Source: Zelopaecilomyces penicillatus (Eukaryota; Ascomycota; Sordariomycetes; Hypocreales; Pseudodiploosporaceae). Taken from it: DNA of 64,000 nucleotides. The stretch covers positions 1,133,501-1,197,500 of the forward strand of contig VCCP01000007.1 in the NCBI GenBank assembly GCA_005765155.1. Direction: 5' to 3'. The position numbers and the translations under genes are program-made. Position 1 is the stretch's first letter. Every line of letters starts with the position of its first letter. The notes beneath the pieces are model-generated. The model did not search any database. It saw only the letters and a list, made by a program, of their open reading frames with translations, and was not told the origin of the DNA. Shown here in pieces: positions 58,376 to 64,000 of the stretch.

Positions 58376-59307
58376 CTTGTACAGATGAGGGGATGCAGAC
58401 GATATCGACAACGAAGCAGTGAGGATGGAGGAGCTGGCACTAAATGCAAAGCTGGAGCAGGATTGGGTGTTAAATCAAGAGGGACAGCTGGAAGAAGACC
58501 TGCGGATGCGGTTGAAGAGCAGGATTCACCTGTAGGCCGGACAAATGTGGAGGTTCGAATGTCGGAGCTTGCACTTTCAGGGGAACAGAAAGAGGACGAG
58601 GTAGGTGAGGGTCGTGTCCACCAAATTTCCAGGTCTCTGAATTGTCCAGGGGCGGTCACCAGTGGCTGGCTAGCTGGGCTGGCGGGCTGGCAGGCTGCTG
58701 GTTGGCCAGTGCGACGACGGGTGGGCACTTTGGGTAGGCGGGCACGGGGCAGACAGAGAGCGGTCCCCTTTTTTCCTGCCACTATTACGGAGTACAGGCC
58801 TCAACAGACCACGATAAGCCACTACAGGCGATCCGCTTGTTGGTGTCTACGGGGCTCTCTGAGTGCTCTCCAGGTACAGAGGTAAAGTGAAGTGTATACG
58901 TACCTGTGACAAGCAAGATGAGGCGGTCGGTGCGCAAGCCCGAGCCTTGCCGTTCTGGGGCTGGTCCCATTGTTGTTGCTTCGTTCGGGTACAAATCATC
59001 AAGTACCGACTGGCTCATCTGGGCGTGGGATCAACTGATAATCCGCCAGTTACGAACCAAATTTCACCAAGCAAACAAAGCAAACATCCTTACTTAAGCG
59101 AGATGGTTGGGAATGTGGGGGCGCTCTTTCAATCCGTCCCTCCATCGCCCTGCTGGTAAAGAAAATTCACACCATGTTATCGATAAGTGGCTCCGACTTT
59201 TTGGGCGCAAACAATTCCAAGTCTGCGCGAGACAGTTCTCACCAACATCGTGAAGCCTCTATCCGCAGAACTTACAAGGCCCGCTTGGTCATGGCCTGTA
59301 GGCGACA
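58376..59307. promoter_or_regulatory. Divergent septin/PWP2 intergenic region
   Basis: About 930 bp with both promoters. GGCTGGC/GGCAGGCTG short repeats near 58672-58702. No gene seen. Confidence 0.4.
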
Positions 59308-62211
59308 ATGAAGACCGACTTTAGGGTGTGTTCTAGCCTCCTGGCCACGCGCATTCAACTTCTCAATGGCGTTTTGGAGCTTTGCATACTGATTTCTTCG
59401 TCTTAGTTTTCCAACTTACTGGGCACTGTCTACTGCAAGGGCAACTTGCTCTACAGTCCAGATGGCACCCACCTCTTTTCGCCCGTAGGCAATCGGGTCA
59501 CTGCCTTCAATCTGGTAGAGTATGTCATGAATAATTGCGTTGCGTGAATTTAGAATAACCTTTTCCTGTTTTCAGAACTCAAGCCATCAGAATTTATCTT
59601 GTGTGGCGTGTGATTCCTTTGGCTAACTTTGGGACTCTTCAGAAACAAATCATACACATTCCCATTTGCCCATCGCAAAAACATTGCAAGGATAGGACTT
59701 TCACCGCGCGGAAACCTTCTTCTGACGGTAGACGATGATGGTCATGCAATCCTGACCAATGTGCCTCGCCGTATTTCCATATACCACTTCTCATTCCGAT
59801 CGCATGTTACAGCGCTCTCGTTCTCGCCCTCGGGGCGGCACTTCGTCGTGGGATTGGGTCGCAAACTTGAGGTTTGGCACGTACCTTCTACCCCCGACAC
59901 CAATGCTGAAGGGGAACTCGAATTTGCCCCCTTTGTGAGACATCATACGCACACAGGACACTTCGACTCCGTCAACCATATTGAATGGTCGAGCGACTCT
60001 CGCTTCTTTCTCACCGCCTCCAAGGACCTAACGGCTAGGATATGGAGTGTGGATGCCGAGGAGGGCTTCATACCAACTGTGCTTTCAGGTCACAAACAGA
60101 CTGTTATTGGTGCGTGGTTCTCTGAGGACCAGGAGACTATCTACACTGTGAGCAAGGACGGCGCCGTGTTTGACTGGAAATATGTCAAACCAATCAATCG
60201 CATAGAGGATGATGAGCAGATGCAGGATGCTGATGACGATGCGGATATGAGATGGAGAATTGTTCAACGGCATTATTTCATGCAAGGCAGCGCTCATGTG
60301 CGTTGCGCTGCCTTTCACCCTGAGACGAATCTTCTAGTGGCTGGTTTTTCAAACGGCATTTTTGGCCTTTATGAAATGCCCGACTTCAACAACATCCACA
60401 AGCTGAGCATTTCTCAGAATGATATCGATTTTGTGACTATCAACAAGACTGGAGAGTGGTTGGCTTTTGGAGCATCGAAGCTTGGTCAACTGCTCGTTTG
60501 GGAGTGGCAATCGGAATCCTATATCCTCAAACAGCAAGGGCACTTCGACTCTATGAACTCGCTTGTATACTCGCCTGACGGACAGCGCATCATCACCACT
60601 GCTGACGATGGCAAGATCAAAGTCTGGGACATTGAATCAGGGTTTTGCATTGTCACTTTTACGGAACACACCAGCGGCGTGACTGCTTGTGAGTTTGCGA
60701 AGAAAGGAAACGTGCTCTTCACCTCAAGTCTCGACGGCTCTATCCGGGCATGGGATCTCATCAGATATCGAAATTTCCGCACCTTTACTGCCCCCACTCG
60801 GTTGTCGTTTTCCTGCATGGCCGTAGATCCTAGTGGTGAGGTTGTTGCCGCAGGATCGCTGGATTCTTTTGACATCCACATCTGGTCTGTCCAGACTGGA
60901 CAGCTGCTTGACCAACTCTCCGGGCACGAAGGTCCCGTATCTTCTTTGGCATTCACGCCGAACGGAAACTCTTTAGTGAGTGGAAGTTGGGATCGCACGG
61001 CCAGGATATGGTCTATATTCAGCCGCACCCAGACAAGTGAGCCTCTCCAGCTACAGGCAGATGTGCTTGATATCGTTGTGCGACCAGATTCGTTACAGCT
61101 CGCAATCTCAACCCTCGATGGTCAGTTGACTTTCTGGTCAATATCTGAAGCGGAGCAGACTGCTGGCTTGGACGGTCGACGAGATGCATCTGGTGGCCGT
61201 AAAGTATCAGATCGAAGGACTGCCGCCAATGTTGCTGGCACCAAGAGCTTCGGCTCTATCCGGTATAGCACCGATGGCAGCTGTCTCCTGGCTGCAGGGA
61301 ATAGCAAGTACATCTGTCTTTACTCAGTGACAACTATGGTTCTGCTCAAGAAGTTCACTGTCAGCGTAAATTTGTCTCTCTCAGGGACCCAGGAGTTCCT
61401 CAACAGCAAGCAGTTGACCGAGGCCGGGCCGATGGCAGACTTGGATATGCAAGGAGAGGCTTCAGACAGAGAGGATCGCATCGACAAGAGCCTGCCTGGA
61501 TCTAAGCGTGGGGGGGATCCATCCGCTAGGAAACAGATGCCTGATGTCAGAGTAACAGGGGTTGCCTTTTCTCCTGCAGGAACTGCCTTCTGCGCAGCCT
61601 CCACGGAAGGCCTACTCATCTACAGCCTCGACAACACACTGCAGTTTGATCCCTTCGACCTTAATATTGAAATCACTCCGGCGTCGACCTTGGCCGTTTT
61701 GGAGCAGGAGCGGGACTACTTAAAGGCGCTGGTCATGTCCTTCCGACTCAATGAAGCCGGGTTGATCAAGAGGGTGTTCCAGGCCGTACCACCCGCCGAT
61801 ATTGCCCTTGTTGTCACAGATATCCCTGTCGTCTATGTTTCCAGACTGCTGCGCTTCGTCGCCGCGCAGACCGAAGAGTCTCCCCATGTTGAATTCTGCC
61901 TGTTGTGGATTAAGGCGTTGGTTGACAAACACGGTGCCTGGCTGACGGCTAACCGCGGCAAGATGGATATCGAACTGAGGGTCGTCTCTCGGGCCGTCGC
62001 GAGGATGAGGGATGATATTAGGAAACTGGCTGATGAGAACGTTTACATGGTGGACTACTTGCTCAGCCAAGCGAGTGCCAAGACAGAAGTGGGAAGTGGG
62101 CCTATTCTGAGTCTCGATGGAGACCAGCAAATGTCGATTGATCTAGCCCTCAACGGGGCTGTGAATTCGGACGATGGGGCAGATGAGGATGAGTGGGTTG
62201 GCTTGGAATAG
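59308..62211 (+). CDS. PWP2: Periodic tryptophan protein 2 (PWP2/UTP1), small-subunit processome UTP-B
   Basis: Three exons: 59308-59325 (only six residues, MKTDFR), 59407-59519 and 59643-62211; 899 aa. The protein is a tandem WD40 propeller protein, with repeats such as TGHFDSVNHIEWSSDSRFF, GHFDSMNSLVYSPDGQRI and SGHEGPVSSLAFTPNGNSL, ending in the UTP12-type helical C-terminal domain (ALVMSFRLNEAGLIKRVF). It is a core UTP-B subunit of the nucleolar 90S pre-ribosome needed for 18S rRNA cleavage. The short first exon is supported by the family N-terminus (FSNLLGTVYCKGNLLYS follows directly). Convergent with the questin-oxidase-like gene, 188 bp between stop codons. Full length for the family. 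Confidence 0.96.
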
Positions 62212-62399
62212 AAGGACAAAGACAGCATGGCTAAATATATAGTACGTCGAAATATACAATTTTTTTTTAAAGAGCACCCAGCATACATTTCCCCCTCCGC
62301 ATGAGCAATGTGAATTCCTTACGATGACTATAGTAAGGAAATACTATGATATTTTGCTATCGTGGGAAGGTTAATCAATAGATATCTGTTGTAACAGCT

Positions 62400-64000
62400 T
62401 CACTCATCCTTCCACTGTTGTTCAAATCCAGCAGACCGCATCCACGCCGATTGCGGATTGGCCTCGGTCCCATCAAGAAGCATATACGCCGCCTTGAGCC
62501 AAGTCTTGTCATCAGCAATACGGATCCACGGTTTGCCGGCATACTTGCGCGAGAGTTGTTGCCCAAGAAGCATTGAGCGGAAGACCTTTATAATGTGTCC
62601 GTCATCGACAATGTTGTGGAAGCGCGGGAGCAAATCCTCAAGCCGGGCGTTAAGCTCCAGTGCGGTTCCGTTAGCCCCCGTTTCTTTGGGAGTATAGGTT
62701 TTGAGCTTCTCGAGATGTAGCGGAAGGCAACCGCGGGTAATATACTGAATGATGTCGAGGCGAATCTTCCACTCAAGCAGGCGGGCTTTAGCCGCGAGAG
62801 GGACCCAAGACAGTTTGTTGAGGGAGAGGAAGAAAGGGGCAGAGGTAAGGTGGTGGCTTTTGATAGTGTTAATAGATTTCGTCACACTGGGAGAATGGGG
62901 AATAAGAGTGCTACTTGCATTAAGAGAAATTCCATCTTGGGAACATCGGGAGCGTTAAACGCCGCCGTGGTGGCCACATAAGCTATAGCATGAAACATTT
63001 CTGCTGTTCGTTCTTCCAACTCATCCTCAGCAACGGCCACCTGCTTGAGAAAATCGATTGCTTCTGGCCTCGCCCGGACCAGAACCCCATCATAGACATA
63101 TTTATTGTCTTTTGACTGAGCGCTGGTTCTCAGCTTGTCGATCTGGCTTACTTTCTCGAACATTTCTGAGATGTTGCTTTTACTGGCGCTACCTGCACCC
63201 GAGTCTGCACGTTTGGCTTGGGCGGCTTTTTCGACTTCAGCAAGGAATTCACCCGCGATGTTATCATGAGCAGCTGCTTCAGCAAGACCCTCGGCGATGA
63301 TGGCGGGTTGCTGCCATTCGATGCCAAACATCAATTGGATCATGGGATGGAGAAATCCTGTATAGTCAAATTCTCATCAGCACAGAATCCCCAGGAAGCT
63401 ATTGCTATAAGCATATATAACACCACCCGCAGGAGCCCAGTGAGAAGAAATCAAAGAACTGGAGATTTGCTTACCAGCAAACAGACGGCCAAAAAGATCG
63501 TCACTTCTCGGGTCGCCATTAAAGACATACTCTTTGACCACATCCTGCCAGCCTTTTTTCTCCATTTCATCTTGGAAAAACTTCAGAAAATCTGGATAGT
63601 GTTTTCCCTTGCCAAGATAGGGGGAATCTGGTGCCCAGCCCTTCCTGAGCTCATCGACTATGGTGGCCTGGGGTTCCATTGCTTGTCTCTGGTAAGAAGT
63701 GTTGGCGGCAAAGCCCGTTTCCAGCGCCTTGAGGCCAGCACCTGTCCCATATAGAGTCAAGAGTTGATGAGAAATCTAAAGTGGAGAGGATGATTTGCCT
63801 ATTTAGCAGTCTGTCTGTTTGATTGCCACATCAATACCCAGCTGGGACACCTACATGGTTATGATAGCCCTGGTCGTTGAAGAAGACATGATGAGTCTGT
63901 GTAAGATTTCCTGATTAGCAGCCGAACTGGTTTCAATGGAGTATATCCAAGATGATAGTCACGCACATCGAGATCCTGCTGCAGGAGCTCAGAGAGTCTG
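62400..64000 (-). CDS. Questin-oxidase-like (DUF4243/HypA, AflY-like) protein, 5' truncated by window edge
   Basis: Minus-strand exons visible: 64000-63967 (partial), 63896-63855, 63775-63475, 63357-62919 and 62856-62400, about 423 codons, so only the N-terminus is missing. Conserved parts are HHVFFNDQGYHNH and SHQLLTLYGTGAGL near the start, YPDFLKFFQDEM, EYVFNGDPRSDDLFGRLFAGF, LHPMIQLMFGIEWQQPAIIAE, FLLIHHLTSAPFF and AKARLLEWKIRLD. The family contains questin oxidase, AflY and HypA-like proteins that act on polyketide rings by Baeyer-Villiger-type oxidation. No neighbouring secondary-metabolite gene is visible, so a cluster role is unproven. The last junction works in phase only with a GC-AG intron. 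Confidence 0.88.
62857..62918 (-). other. Probable GC-AG intron
   Basis: The donor reads AT|GCAAGT and the acceptor AAAAG|CC, length 62 nt. The GT four bases further in would give a 58-nt intron and the wrong frame. The GC donor restores FLLI-HHLTSAPFF, which fits the family pattern YMHCVTSSIFF. Confidence 0.75.

Noticed and set aside
62857..62914. GT donor at 62914 for the last questin-oxidase intron
   Set aside because: Gives a 58-nt intron and the wrong frame, ending after a few codons; the GC donor four bases upstream keeps the conserved frame.
1..64000. CRISPR arrays, insertion sequences, phage or toxin-antitoxin systems
   Set aside because: None seen; the sequence is eukaryotic with spliced genes.

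Overview
The window is nuclear DNA of a filamentous ascomycete. Introns are short (about 50-260 bp), with GT..AG borders and branch points such as TGCTAAT or CTAAC. Nearly every protein is a Pezizomycotina housekeeping type. The protein sequences and the many intergenic TACCTA/TAGGTA clusters suggest Sordariomycetes, probably Hypocreales; that placement is from memory of related genomes and was not computed. I see no tRNA, rRNA, CRISPR array, transposase or virus-derived gene.

Layout: the genes mostly alternate in convergent and divergent pairs. Left block (0-14 kb): POP8-like RNase P/MRP subunit (+), PP5 phosphatase (-), ESS2/DGCR14 (+), COQ8 (+), RRP36 (-), an FCP1-like HAD protein (+), eEF1B-gamma (-) and mitochondrial uS9m (+). 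A gene-poor centre (about 14.7-29.8 kb) holds one clear gene, a Gln/Ser-rich conserved protein of unknown function at 21.1-22.3 kb, flanked by about 6.4 and 7.5 kb without recognisable genes. Right block (29.8-64 kb): calcineurin B (-), EPL1 (+), KAE1 (+), SNF1 beta subunit (-), a small membrane protein (+), BUR1/CDK9 kinase (-), L-asparaginase with ankyrin repeats (+), a USP7-type ubiquitin protease (-), a PDK/BCKDK-type mitochondrial kinase (+), a septin (-), PWP2 (+) and a questin-oxidase-like (DUF4243) gene (-) that runs off the right edge.

Functionally this is a core-cell neighbourhood: ribosome biogenesis (RRP36, PWP2), RNA processing (POP8, ESS2), translation (eEF1B-gamma, uS9m, KAE1 for tRNA t6A), chromatin and transcription (EPL1, BUR1), signalling (calcineurin B, PP5, SNF1 beta), mitochondrial metabolism (COQ8, PDK-like kinase) and cytoskeleton (septin). 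The exon models were read by eye. All complete multi-exon models sum to a multiple of three with a single stop.

I found no convincing new multi-gene system. The points most worth a second look are the unknown protein in its gene-poor interval with a stop-free in-frame intron, a CACGTG-bearing perfect inverted repeat inside the first EPL1 intron, a probable GC-AG intron in the questin-oxidase-like gene, a 15-nt microexon, a 21-bp palindrome at 28.2 kb and the recurrent TACCTA/TAGGTA palindromic clusters.
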